Source: Jaapia argillacea MUCL 33604
Taxonomy: Eukaryota > Basidiomycota > Agaricomycetes > Jaapiales > Jaapiaceae
DNA length: 64,000 nucleotides
Direction of reading: 5' to 3'
Assembly: GCA_000697665.1 (NCBI GenBank)
Contig: KL197752.1
Coordinates: 149,498 to 213,497 of the forward strand
The notes beneath the pieces were generated by a model. It was given only the letters and a program-made list of their open reading frames with translations, was not told the DNA's origin and ran no database searches. Below are positions 24,730 to 35,617 of the stretch, piece after piece (within the stretch, counting starts at the first letter, position 1; every line of letters starts with the position of its first letter). The position numbers and the translations under genes were made by a program.

Positions 24730-25305
24730 TCATGTCTCCCCTATCACGACATCAGTCTCCACCATCGGCCTTTTTCCCTCCTTCCCCAACCCTGCAGCCC
24801 TCTCTGATTCCTCTATCGTATACGCAGGCTCCTTAAGCGCCTTACATCGCCGTTTGTGAACCTTTCCTTTCCAATGTGATCGTAATGCATGGTCTGTTTC
24901 GTAATACCTACGAGTTGAGATATGTCAGTGAAAAATAAGTTGGGATGGAAAAAGGGTTGGCGAGGAAGGATGGACCGACTTTGCGCATTCGACGCAGTAG
25001 TGCTGGGCGAGACCTGGTTTTTCGTAGTCGATAGGTTGGGCTTCGAGTTTGGCACGGTTCTTTAAGGGATGGGTTAGGTTGGGGATGCGATGTGTGTGGA
25101 GGTGGAGGAGCAGTTGACGTACTTTGGGATCAAGGTCAATTAATTGAATCTGGTCCAAGTCCTTCGTGCGAGCCTGTTGGGAAGAGGGTGTAAGTTCACA
25201 TGGAACCGAGAAGTTTTGACACGAATTTCGACTGACGCGAGTACGAGAGAACCTGTGGACTTCACGAGAAGCTCCATGCGTTCGAGATCGACGAAGTCTG
25301 CCCAT
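24730..25305 (-). CDS. BUD20: C2H2 zinc-finger ribosome export factor Bud20
   Basis: Shuttling factor that accompanies pre-60S ribosomes out of the nucleus. Read on the minus strand it starts MGRLRRSRTHGASREVHR at 25305 and continues RTKDLDQIQLIDLDPK, then RAKLEAQPIDYEKPGLAQ. The zinc finger is HYCVECAKYYETDHALRSH followed by KGKVHKRRCKALKEPAYTI, with CxxC and two histidines. It ends ETDVVIGET before a TGA at 24730-24732. Introns interrupt after RTRV, after LDPK and inside the finger after ECAK. The start lies 157 bp from the divergent APN2 start, so the two share a promoter region. Ribosome-biogenesis function fits the neighbouring RPL33. Confidence 0.93.
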
Positions 25306-25462
25306 TATAAGTCGGTAAAGGTGAGATCTGGTTTGGTGATGTGAAGTGTGACGGACCCGGACAAGCAAAATGACAGTACGTGTTGCGGCTGTTTGGTTAC
25401 GGTGGCAGGTTCGCTGGAGCGGCCTTCATCTTGCATCGCTGACCGTATAACTTGGCCTCTAC

Positions 25463-27603
25463 ATGCGAATTCTATCCTGGAACATAGTACGTCTTCTCTG
25501 AATTGTGTCTACGTGACCCCCGAGTTAATATTGCGCAGAATGGAGTCAGGACTCTCCCTCAGTATCACCCGTAAGAATGTGACCTCTTCGCCGACCCTCC
25601 CAAATGAAGTGAATGATTTCTATTCAGATGGAACACCTTTAAATCTTTCGAAGGTATATTAGAGGAGCTAAAAGCAGATATAATATGTTTCCAAGGTATG
25701 CCCGTATCGAATTCGCTCTGTTGAGGCCTCACCTCGTCACAGAAATGAAGACTTCGCGTTCGGGAATCGAACGTACCGCTGCTATCCCCGGTGTCTTTGA
25801 TTCCTTCTTTTCATTCCCTGTCAATAAGGGCGGATATAGCGGCGTCGCAGTTTATACGGATTCGCGTCATGTCGTACCGCTCAAGGCGGAAGAAGGACTA
25901 TCGGGCAAGCTGCAACCAAAGCCACCACTCACATCCGAAGAACGTGTCTCCTCCTCTTATCCATACGCGCATGAAATGGACCTCATGGCTGACGAGGACG
26001 GGAATACCCCCTCTAATTTCATTGACCTTGACTCGGAAGGCCGTGCATTGGCGGTGGATTTCGGCTTATTCGTTCTGATCAACGTGTACTGCCCAAACCA
26101 AACCTCCGAAGCGCGTCTATCTTTCAAGATGAATTACCACCTGTTGCTCCAAGAACGCGTTCGAAAACTCGTCGAGCAGGAGAAACGTGAGGTTATAGTG
26201 GTTGGCGATATGAATATCTGCGCAACCCCCCTTGACCATTGTGATGGCCATTTGCCCAGTAATTCGTCGAACTTTTGGGAACATCCCACCAGGGCTTGGT
26301 TTCGTGATTGGATAGGTCCTGAAGGTCCTATGGTTGACGTTGTCCGCAAATTCTGGCCGGAGAGGAAGGATATGTATACCTGTAGGTTCCCTGTTCTTCC
26401 ATCATCGCTCGTCCTCAACCTTGACAGGCTGGAATACCAAAATCAGCGCCCGGGAGTCGAACTACGGCACACGCGTCGACTACATCCTCACCACGAAGGG
26501 TCTACTGAAATGGATAAAGCACGGCGATATCCAACCTTCGATCAAAGGCTCTGACCACTGTCCAATATTTATCGACCTATTCGATGAGATCACGTCAGAG
26601 TCTGGCGAAACGGTCGTTTTGCAGGAAGTCATGAAGTTCGGTGATGGGAGAGAAGTACCACGTCTCGCTGCCAAGTACTGGAACGAGTTTTCTGGAAAAC
26701 AGAAATTACTATCATCTTTCTTCGGAAAGAGGAGTAACGTCGATCCAGAAGTCCCTCCTCCTATCGAGTCAATGGGGGCTGCAGTAATCCCTTCTCCGCC
26801 CGGTTCCACGCACACGCAGACCCCCAATGATTTATCGAATTCCTCTTCACCGGCACCCATACCCTCGAGCTCATCACAGCCAGAGCCCTCCCAATCACTA
26901 CCGGAACCTCCATCCCAGTCTAAACCTTTGAAACCGTTGAAACGAAAGAAATCGCCCGACCCAACACTTCATTTCACAAAGGGCAAGAAGTTAAAATCAG
27001 GTCAAACTAAACTAAACACCTTCTTCGCCAAACCCAAAGCACGCACCGCTCCTACGCCCAAAAATCCCGTATCAAACTCGCACTCCCATGAAACCTCCAA
27101 AACCATCACAATAGATGATGAGTCTACCGGAGAAGACTCGATACCTCTCAGCCAAGTCGACGCGGACTATCGGCTCGCTTGCGAGCTATCTGCGATGGAA
27201 GACGAAGGCCAAGGAACGATCCTCTCCCAAGGCGAACTCGCATCCGCCTCTGCCTCCTCTTCCTCGGAAAGCAAAGCGGCTTGGTCCCAACTCTTTGCAC
27301 GCGTCGAGCCTCCTAACTGTACAATCCACGGTGAACCTGCGAAGCTATTCACTGTGAACAAACCTGGTCCGAACAAGGGCAAGACCTTCTTCCTTTGTTC
27401 TCGGTGCGTTTCCATCAATTCCCTGTGATACGTGTACTTGACTTGACGTTTTCCTTAGACCTGTTGGGCCAGGTTATGACAAGGGCAAGTCGGAGCGATT
27501 ACGAGAAGAAGTTGATCATCGATACAAGTGCAATTACTTCAAATGGGCGAGTGAAGTCAAGCGGGAATCTCTTCACAAATCGAGTAATGGTAGAGGATCG
27601 TAG
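25463..27603 (+). CDS. APN2: AP endonuclease 2 (Apn2) with PIP motifs and zf-GRF
   Basis: Class II AP endonuclease / 3'-phosphodiesterase of base excision repair. Small 5' exons read MRILSWNINGVRTLPQYHP and WNTFKSFEGILEELKADIIC, with the metal-binding Glu in CFQEMKTS. Later catalytic motifs are GDMNI and SDHCPIF. An intron after DMYTC joins to WNTKISARESNYGTRVDYIL. The C-terminal third is Ser/Pro-rich and carries two PCNA-interaction-like motifs, QKLLSSFF (26700-26723) and QTKLNTFF (27003-27026). It ends in a zf-GRF domain (CTIHGEPAKLFTVNKPGPNK, FFLCSR, then after an intron PVGPGYDKGKSE and CNYFKWASE). The family normally has one PIP box; two are unusual. Confidence 0.95.
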
Positions 27604-27858
27604 TTGTTGGTTTATTTGCGAGTCCCGTTTATGGGTACGACGTTATGCTGGCCCTGGGCTCGAATTTGGATTCGTTACACTCCTCCCCTGGCTATTTATC
27701 TTGGATCGAACCGCAAACCGGGAGAAACGCTTGCCAGCGTCAAAACGAGCGGTAGCACCAAGAGGCCACCACGAATAAGTTGACTATGTACACTACAGTC
27801 CATACAATAAATACACCACTCCGCCGCAACCTCTGAACCTGCAAAGACAACAACCCTA

Positions 27859-30409
27859 TCACGAACTCTTAATCTGCTTCTTCGCAGTTCCAATAGTCGT
27901 GTTGTTAACCTAGCCCCGATCTAGTCAGCGGAGAAAAGGAGGGAGAGGCGACGAAACGTACCTTTGTGGCGAAACGCAGGGAACACAACGACTCGTTGAG
28001 ATGGGCTGCAAGGGGCGACACATTCAAGATCATCTACACAACACTTCATCGTCAGTTCTCAAAACCATTGTAACATCGCGCGAGGCACTCACCAAAGTCT
28101 TCGAGTTCCCACTCAATGAATTTTGCAACAAATAAGTCAACTACACCCAAATCAGCGCAATTCCCACCATGTTGACCAGCGAGAAACACCAACCTTTGAA
28201 TTCCTATACGGGATATGTTTCTCCCCCTTCTCACTCTTCTCCCCAAGAGCAGCAACAACATCCCCAAGCGCACTCAAACTCCTATTAATATTAACAGTCT
28301 CCTTCAACCTCTCCCTATCCCCCAACACCCCACTTTCCTTCAACCTCTCACTCCCAGCCAAATCAACAAGATTCAAACTCCCCCTACTCTCTTCTCCGGT
28401 CTTTGCATTCTTGCCTGTGATACGGAGGATGAAGATGGAGTGGGAACGGGAGGAACGTTCGTTCATTAGAGTTGAAGCTACTGAGCGACGGGAGGCGGCG
28501 AGGGAGAGGAGGGAACGGACGCGGGTGGGAGAGGGGAGGGGAATGGTGGTCGTTTCGGTTATGGAGGTTTGGTGGGTTTTGGGATCATGTTTGATTTCGT
28601 GTTTTTTCTTGTCGAATTCGTGTTTGCCCAAGAGGTCGTTGATGGTTTCGTTGTACTATCACACACACAGCAAAATGACGATATGTAAGTGTGTGGGGTT
28701 GAGAAGAGAGGAGGGGTGGGGATTTACGATTTCGAGGAATTGACCTTCCATGGTATATTCCCAACCTTTATGTTTCAAGCCTTCTGCTGCTCTGAATACT
28801 TGTTCGACGGCTCGGGGGATCATACCCGCAGTCGCGTCCGTCTAACACCAACATGTTCAATTTTACGACAGTAGGCGGAGAGGAAAGGGGACGTACGGAA
28901 CCACCTTCCATAGTCCACGACTTGCCCGAACCAGTCTGTCCATACGCAAAAATACAAACGTTATACCCATCCACACAGCTCTGCGCCAAATGTGAGATCT
29001 CTTCAAACACTTCTACCTGAGTCGAAGTGGGCTCGAATACCTGGAGGGTAAGAACGTCAGAAAATCACCTTCTCGTTAGAGGAAACGAAACGCACCCTAT
29101 CAAAATTGAAACCCCACAATTCCTGGCGTTCTTGTCCCGTAGCGCTCTCACTAACGGAACTCAACACGATCTCTTTGTGGTCTCTCTTATCGGGAAACTC
29201 GATACTAGCTTGTACCTCCGCCCGTATCCTGCCCAAATCTTCCGGTGAAGGACTAGGCGGCGCGACGCCATTCGGAGTAGATGATCTCGAAGACGTTGAT
29301 GAGGACGCAGCAGAAATGTCGGAAGGCAAGACAGGCCTAACGCGACAAAACACCCTAATATTCCCTTTCAACTCTTGCACCATATTATGCAACTTCCTCC
29401 TAACACCCTCAGCTTCCAAAACCTCCCTCTCCAACTCTCCCTTCTTCCTCTCAGCCGTTTCCAAATCCAACTTCAATTGCGAGATGGTCTCGTGCGCTAG
29501 GTCCAACGAACTCTGTATAGCGTGTACTTGAGCTTGGAGGGCATTGTTTTGAGTGGTTAAGCCGAGGTGTGCGGTGGATTGGTGAGAGATCGTAGCTTTC
29601 AATTGAGAGACGCTCAAACGTTCCCTCTCCAAATCCTCTCTACACACTCTCAAATCCTCCTTCAACTCTCTACACTCCCTCTCCTTCCTCCTCGCCTCGC
29701 CTTCCAACTCCTCCACCTCCCTCCTATGCTGTTTCTTCAACTCTGACACCTCGTCATCAAAAGCGTCGAGTTTGCGTTGATGAGAGAGTTCGGCAGATTT
29801 TGCAGCTGCTAGTTCGCGAGAGAGGGCTAGGTGGTTAGATTGGAGTTCGGAAACTTTTTGACGTTCGAGGGACATTTCGTGGGAGAGACGGGCGGCGTCT
29901 GTTAGTCGGGCATGTTCGAGGGAGGAGAGTTGATCTGAGAGAGCTTGGAAACGTTTGTCGTCTGTGCCTGAGGGGGCACGAGGAGCTGAACCTGATGCTA
30001 CGCGACCTGCTGTTGGGCGAGCATTTGGAGCGCCGCGGTTCGAGGCGGCGGAGTTGGAACGGGTGGTGGTGGTGGACTTGGATGGAGGAGCGCTGGTGGC
30101 TCTCGTTCCTCGACGAGATGTTGAGGATGAGGCGAATGATGGGGCTTTGGGTTGGGTGAGTGGAGGCGGACCTTTACCCAGTAATTTGGAGTTTGAAGTT
30201 AGGTTCAGCGCCGTTCGAGAAGACTGTAGGGGGCGTTTGGGGCCACCCTCGCCGATTGCTGGGAGTTTTGAGGGACGGTCGAGGGCTTCGAACTCGTCGT
30301 CGTAGTCGTCATCGGGCTTTCGCTTGAGGGATGTTGAGGGGCCTGGCATTGATGGCGCAAAGAGAAATGTTCGGTCGGGCGAAGAGTGCAGACGCGGTAA
30401 CCGAGACAT
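27859..30409 (-). CDS. KAR3: Kinesin-14 (Kar3-like C-terminal motor)
   Basis: Minus-end-directed microtubule motor of spindle and nuclear movement. The start chosen is [15 protein letters not shown] at 30409, followed by a basic NLS-like stretch ([12 protein letters not shown]), a Ser/Pro-rich tail, and a long coiled coil (about residues 150-330, for example [18 protein letters not shown]). The neck and motor follow: [16 protein letters not shown]-loop GQTGSGKS, switch [10 protein letters not shown], switch [10 protein letters not shown], and [20 protein letters not shown]. Motor placement after the coiled coil with the neck [14 protein letters not shown] defines kinesin-14. Introns lie near 29050-29090, 28850-28895, 28655-28725, 28110-28200, 28000-28080 and 27910-27960. 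The C-terminus is TAKKQIKSS. Start is divergent from the ornithine acetyltransferase gene. Confidence 0.95.
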
Positions 30410-30835
30410 GGTGTAACGTAATAATCGTGCGAACCTGGCGAACCACGACGCGAACCAACACTCGCGTCGGGTCACGTGAACACGTGGCCGTATGTTTATT
30501 ACTTCGGTTTTCTTTTCTTTTCTTTCTTTTCTTGAGCATCGATGCAGTTCAGAGCTGCACTTTTGCGTCGACGATTCAGCGATGCACGAGTAACGGAGCG
30601 ATGCCAGAGCGATTCCCTTTCTTCTGTTTTGATTCATCATTGCAGTACCTAGCCTCGCTGTTCTTAGCCACCAGCAGCGCATCCATCTATTTGAAGGGGA
30701 AATATATTTCGCCATTGGTCGCCAAATCATCTCGCATAGCATATATGACTCTGAGCATCCGAGCAATTCACCACACATAAATACCAGCCACCTCGAGTTA
30801 CCCAAACCCAGTGTTGACAACGTTGACACCCCACC
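30410..30835. promoter_or_regulatory. Divergent promoter, kinesin-14 and ornithine acetyltransferase
   Basis: 426 bp. Two CACGTG E-boxes stand at 30473-30478 and 30481-30486, separated by two bases, about 65 bp from the kinesin start. A pyrimidine run rich in TTTTC lies at 30505-30533. A TGACTC motif at 30746-30751 matches the core of Gcn4/Cpc1 sites, 85 bp before the arginine-biosynthesis ATG. An ACATAAATA sequence near 30773 could serve as TATA. Function of each is inferred from motif identity only. Confidence 0.5.
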
Positions 30836-32682
30836 ATGTCCGCCGCATCTCGCATATCTAAACGTCTCGTCTCCACCTTCACTCAACGTCCCACCCCTCC
30901 AAAATCTCACCTCCACTCCCCTCTCCCCTCCTCCTCCTTCCCCAAAGGCTACATCCTAACCGGCACCCACTGCGGCATCAAAAAAAAGAAACCCGGCATC
31001 CCAGACCTAGCCTTGATCCTCTCCACCTCTCCCCACCCAACCTCAGCAGCAGCGTGTTTCACCCGAAACGCTTTCAAAGCCGCTCCCGTACTCGTTTCAC
31101 AACAAGTGTTGGAGGGGAGCGGTGGTAGGGACGTTAGAGCGTTGGTCGTTAATAGTGGTTGTGCTAATGCTGTTACTGGGAAGAAGGGAATGGAGGATGC
31201 GTGGGGGATGGTTCGCGCTGTTGATCAGCTCCTCGAACCTCCTCCCAGTGAAGGGAAGAACGCTACTCTGGTCATGTCCACAGGAGTCATAGGCCAAAAC
31301 CTCCCCATCGACAAGATCATCAAAGGCATCCAATCCCTCTCCCCCAAATCTCCAACCACACAAGAACCCAAACTAGCGTCAAACTTCGAATCATGGGAAC
31401 TGGCAGCGAAAGCGTTTATGACAACCGATACTTTCCCCAAACTTCGTTCCCGAACCTTTACCATCAAGGGTAAGGAATACCGTATGGCGGGGATGGATAA
31501 GGGTGCGGGGATGATTCATCCTAACATGGGACCTCCTTCGTCTTCATCCTGGCCTACATCCTCCGGTACGTCTCCTTCTCATCTTTCTCAAACCTTTAGA
31601 GCGGTCGTTGATTCGGGGAGGGGTACAGGACAACTCCATGCAACACTCCTAGCATGTATCCTAACAGACGCAGCCATCTCACCTCGCAGCCTTCAATCCG
31701 CCCTAACCTACGCCGTCGACAGAAGTTTCAACTCTATAAGTGTAGACGGTGACATGTCAACCAACGACACCATTGTCGTTCTCGCAAACGGTGCCGCCGC
31801 CGCCGCCGCCTCCCAATCACAAGGTACGCCTCCCTCACTCCTCTCATACCTCTTGCCCTCGTCTCTAATCCTCCTCTAACCTCCGACCTGGGCATATAGC
31901 TCCAACAATAGAAGAAATCGACGAAGAAACGGATAAAGAATCATACGAGATTTTCAAATCGGAATTAACAGCTTTCGCTATCGATCTCGCTAAACTGGTG
32001 GTTCGAGATGGAGAAGGTGCTACGAAATTCGTCACTGTTTCCGTTCACGTGAGTCTTTCCTTTCTTTGACGGGCGTCGTCTCGTTTCGATCGAGAGGGTG
32101 TTGGGTTTCTTTGCGGGGGGAGATGTCACCTATCCTCTGATCGAAAGAAGACAGAAACTGATTCTATTCGTTGGGTATTTTGGTGAATAGGGCGCCCCAA
32201 CATACGAAGACGCACATAAAGTAGCTTCTCGGATCTCCACTTCCGCACTAGTGAAAACAGCCCTATACGGCGAAGACGCAAAGTAATTTCCCCTCCTCCT
32301 CCCCTCTCCTCGCACTGACCTGAGCACTCCCTCAGCTGGGGCCGCATCCTAGCCTCAACAGGTTCAATCCCCCTCTCCACCCCCCTCCTCCCTCACAAAG
32401 TCTCAGTATCCTTCATCCCCTCCGACTCCACCTCCCCCCTCCCAGTCCTCCTCAACGGCGAACCCGAAATAGTCGACGAAGTCCGCGCTAAAGAGATTTT
32501 GGAAAAGGAGGAGTTTGAGGTTAGGGTTGAGCTTGGGATGGGGGATGAGAGTGCGGTTTATTGGACTTGTGATTTGAGTTATGTGAGTCCTGCGCTTTTC
32601 TTTGGGGGTGGGTGATTTGTTGACTGTGTTTTTTTGGTGCGTGTAGGAGTATGTGAGTATTAATGGGGATTATAGGAGTTAG
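30836..32682 (+). CDS. ARG7: Mitochondrial glutamate/ornithine N-acetyltransferase (ArgJ)
   Basis: Bifunctional enzyme that recycles the acetyl group in arginine biosynthesis, made as a precursor that self-cleaves. The N-terminus [18 protein letters not shown] looks like a mitochondrial presequence. Conserved blocks are [47 protein letters not shown] and [15 protein letters not shown], whose ATLL threonine is the self-cleavage nucleophile. Then come [35 protein letters not shown] and [10 protein letters not shown], ending [13 protein letters not shown]. One intron (about 31567-31630) removes the sequence between TSSG and QLHATLL; further introns lie near 31825-31900, 32050-32190, 32285-32335 and 32584-32646. 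A long open frame through the first intron misleads simple ORF calling. Confidence 0.94.
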
Positions 32683-32689
32683 GGGATGG

Positions 32690-33115
32690 TGGTTGTTTGG
32701 GAGGGCAAATGTATCCTCGGACGCACAATTTTTCTTTTGGATAGATGATAACAATGCAACAATCATCATCATACATCTCAGACTACATACAATACAAGAC
32801 GTCAGCGCTGTGCCCAAAACACCCATCGCCTCTACAAATTCTGGATACTAAACTGACGAGTAAAATCAGGATAATCGCTCACAGCAAACAATCCATTATA
32901 TGAAACGTCCCCAGCTTGGCTAGACAAGAACACAGTACGTCCATCCTGTCCTTGATACCCACTGATGGTGGAAATTGACAAAACCATCAGAGAGGTAGAT
33001 GATCCCAACGCTCAACCCTCCAGTGGGTCCTTTGTATTTGACGTCGCTGATATCCATGAACGTTTTCCATTCCCACATAATCTGGTTTTGACTGTCCCTA
33101 AACCATACAAGCATG
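32690..33115 (-). pseudogene. Truncated copy of the small unknown gene at 34186-34691
   Basis: Direct-repeat copy of the 3' half of the gene at 34186-34691 together with its downstream flank. Shared blocks include DVKYKGPTGGLSVGIIYLSD and the final FSIQNL. Only the last exon is represented, and its frame is not continuous, so I read it as a decayed copy. The matching flank (about 32690-32840 against 34060-34200) shows that the duplication extended past the stop codon. It lies just beyond the SDR stop codon, so the two copies bracket the SDR. Confidence 0.65.
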
Positions 33116-33182
33116 TCGGTACTTCAACTCCCACCGAGGGAATAAATCTGCCTCAATTCCCATCTGCCCTCGAAAGCTAGTC

Positions 33183-33926
33183 TCAAGATTCTGCCGTCCC
33201 TCCATGAACCTCCACCACCGATCCATTCATATACCGAGCACCATCACTGAACAAAAAAGCCACAACGTCCGCACACTCTTCCACACTCCCCAACCTGCCC
33301 AACGATACCTTCGCCTCCAAACTCTTCACGCCTTCCTCACCCATCACCACGCCGCTATTCGTAGGCGTATCGATAGAGCCTGGGGCCAATACATTCACCC
33401 TTATACCCTTCGGTCCCAATTCCAAAGCCATCGACTTTGAAAATCCGATGATGGCGTACTTGGTGGCGCAGTAGATGGAGAAGGTGGGGAAGGGATGAAG
33501 ACCACATATGGATGAGACGTTGACAAACGAAGAGCCTGATTTGAGGAACGGAATGGCAGCGCGGGTAACGTTATACGTTCCCTTCAAGTTCGTATTCACT
33601 AGTATATCCCAATACTCGTCCGTTGTGTCCTCTAGCGAGATTGGAGTGGGGTTTATACCAGCACAATTGAATATCCCATCGATCTTTCCGTATCGTGATA
33701 TAGTGTCTTTGATGAATTGGGTACAGTCGGACGAGGAGGCGATGTCGAAGGAGTGCGTGAAATGGGAACCGGTGCAGAGGGATGTCGTGGTGATGAGGGA
33801 GGTCGCGTTGATGTCGCAGAGGGCGAGGGAGGCGGCGAGGGAGGACAGCTTGAGAGCGGTGGCGCGCCCGATGCCCGACGCCGCTCCCGTTATGAGGAAT
33901 ACTCGGTCCTGGAAGTCGTAGGTCAT
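33183..33926 (-). CDS. Short-chain dehydrogenase/reductase
   Basis: Intact single-exon classical SDR of 247 residues, unusual here because most neighbours carry introns. It binds NAD(P) through TGAASGIG (residues about 13-20). NCAG follows at about 88-91, the catalytic Ser lies in FVNVSSICG, and the catalytic pair is YCATK. The C-terminus has the SDR block GIRVNVLAPGSIDTP and ends YMNGSVVEVHGGTAES. The acidic residue in ALCDINA after the second beta strand suggests NAD preference. Substrate cannot be told. It is enclosed between the two copies of the small unknown gene in the same orientation. Confidence 0.92.
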   Translation of the reverse strand: MTYDFQDRVFLITGAASGIGRATALKLSSLAASLALCDINATSLITTTSLCTGSHFTHSFDIASSSDCTQFIKDTISRYGKIDGIFNCAGINPTPISLEDTTDEYWDILVNTNLKGTYNVTRAAIPFLKSGSSFVNVSSICGLHPFPTFSIYCATKYAIIGFSKSMALELGPKGIRVNVLAPGSIDTPTNSGVVMGEEGVKSLEAKVSLGRLGSVEECADVVAFLFSDGARYMNGSVVEVHGGTAES

Positions 33927-34185
33927 GTTTGTCTTGTGAGAGTCTGGGGAATTGGAGGTAGGTGTGGGTTTAGATAAGATAAGGTTGGATTGCGGAGATT
34001 AGATTAGATCTTGGCAGACGTGCACCCTGATGCGATGAGTATCCGAACTTTCGTTTTCCTTTCATTGGTCGTTTGGAGGGTAAATGTATCCTCGTTCAGC
34101 TATTCGTTTGGATGGACGATACCAATGCAAAAATCTTCATCTCAGACTACGTACAATACAAAACCCCAGCGCCCAGCACCAAAAT

Positions 34186-34691
34186 CTACAAATTCTGGAT
34201 ACTAAACTGACAAGTAAAATCAGGATAATCCTTCACAGCAAGGGATCCATTATACGAAACGTCCCCAGCTTGGCTAGACAAGAAAGCAATACGTCCATCC
34301 TGTCCTTGATACCCACTAATGGTGAAATTGACAAAACCATCAGAGAGATAGATGATCCCGACGCTCAAACCTCCAGTGGGTCCTTCGCATTTGACGTCGT
34401 TGATATAATACATGTTGACGTATTTGCCCTTGTTGCCTGTGCATTGAGTAAGTACGCCAAACCTTCAGCTCAAAGTACCCAAGGTTGATGCACTATATGA
34501 AGGCGGGGGGGGAGGACGTACCAACGAAGCTGACTTTACCTCCATCTTGAGATTTGACTACAAACTTGGCATTATCGTCAAGTTTCTGATCTGCAAAGAC
34601 CGTTGCTACTGGTCACTTTGAGGTATTTGCGGTCGACGCCTTGGATGGCGATCGTGCCTGTTACTTTGGCGTTAATGTTGGTTGTGGCCAT
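34186..34691 (-). CDS. Small unknown protein, duplicated locus
   Basis: Not recognised. Two coding blocks are visible on the minus strand. The first starts MATTNINAKVTGTIAIQGVD at 34691 and leads to FVVKSQDGGKVSFVG before a GTACGT donor. The second (to 34186) continues NKGKYVNMYYINDVKCEGP, GLSVGIIYLSDGFVNFTISG and ends DFTCQFSIQNL. The alternating hydrophobic/Gly pattern suggests an all-beta fold such as a small lectin-like or trefoil protein; this is inference. No signal peptide. The first block does not read through cleanly into FVVKSQD in one frame, so either an unrecognised splice is used or this copy is damaged too. About 140 residues. Confidence 0.5.
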
Positions 34692-35617
34692 CGCTGCGTC
34701 ATACGAAAGTCATGAGAGAATACGGGCGGTAGGAGGGGTAGGGATTACTGATGGAATCGATTTAGGAGGCTGGGTCATGAAGGGTTGGTTAGTGTTCGCG
34801 TGGCAGGTGTGAAGGATATCGATAACTCACTTGAGCTTAGGTGAGGAATGCTCCGGGCTTGAAGATGGCATCGAAACCGTGGCTTTATATCCTGGAAGTT
34901 GCCAAGTGAGGCGAGATGGAATGGTGGTTTCCCGAAGGAGAGGGAGCCAGAGAGGGAGTGTGTTGGACATTTTCAACCGTCATTCAGACACTGGTGACAA
35001 CACATGGATTCAAGAATGTTCGACGTCGATACTGCTCCGGTGGTGTAGGCTTCCGGTGAATAGAAAACTGGGCAGTAAGGAGCGAAAATGAGCAGAGGCG
35101 GCAGCTCTTGGCGACTGGGAAGGAGCTGCTCGACTTCGACACCGCCCACGGAGTTGAATTACTGTCTGGAGTAAACCGAGATATCATAGATTTCATCCTG
35201 GTATGGCATGTGCAAATCATTCAAGTCTTCAGATAGAAGAAGTATCTTGCGAATAACCATCTATTCGGGAGGGAGATTCACAATCCGGATTTTGCGATGG
35301 GCGCGGAAATGGAAGATGGAGGGAGTGTGTAGCAGCGGCGGTATAGAGATTCCGCCGAAACTCATTCTCGTCGCCTGACGGTTGGGTGCCCAGGAGTGTT
35401 GTGGTGTGGTAAGCATGTGACAGGGAATGTTGGGAAGATGAAAGGATGGTGCGTGCTGAGCCCATACCTTGACATCCGCAAGACAGGCGGTATATATCGT
35501 CATGGCCAAGAAAAGAGTCGCATTAACTTTTCACGTTTCAACCTGGGCATGACGATTTTTGACGAGACTCGTGGAGTGGCAGAGCGTTAGGAACAAGAGG
35601 ATACAACAACCTCCCTG
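34692..35617. other. Intergenic, no supported gene
   Basis: 0.93 kb between two minus-strand genes. It must contain the promoter of the small unknown gene and the 3' end of the NTF2-like gene. No open frame in it looks coding. Confidence 0.5.
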
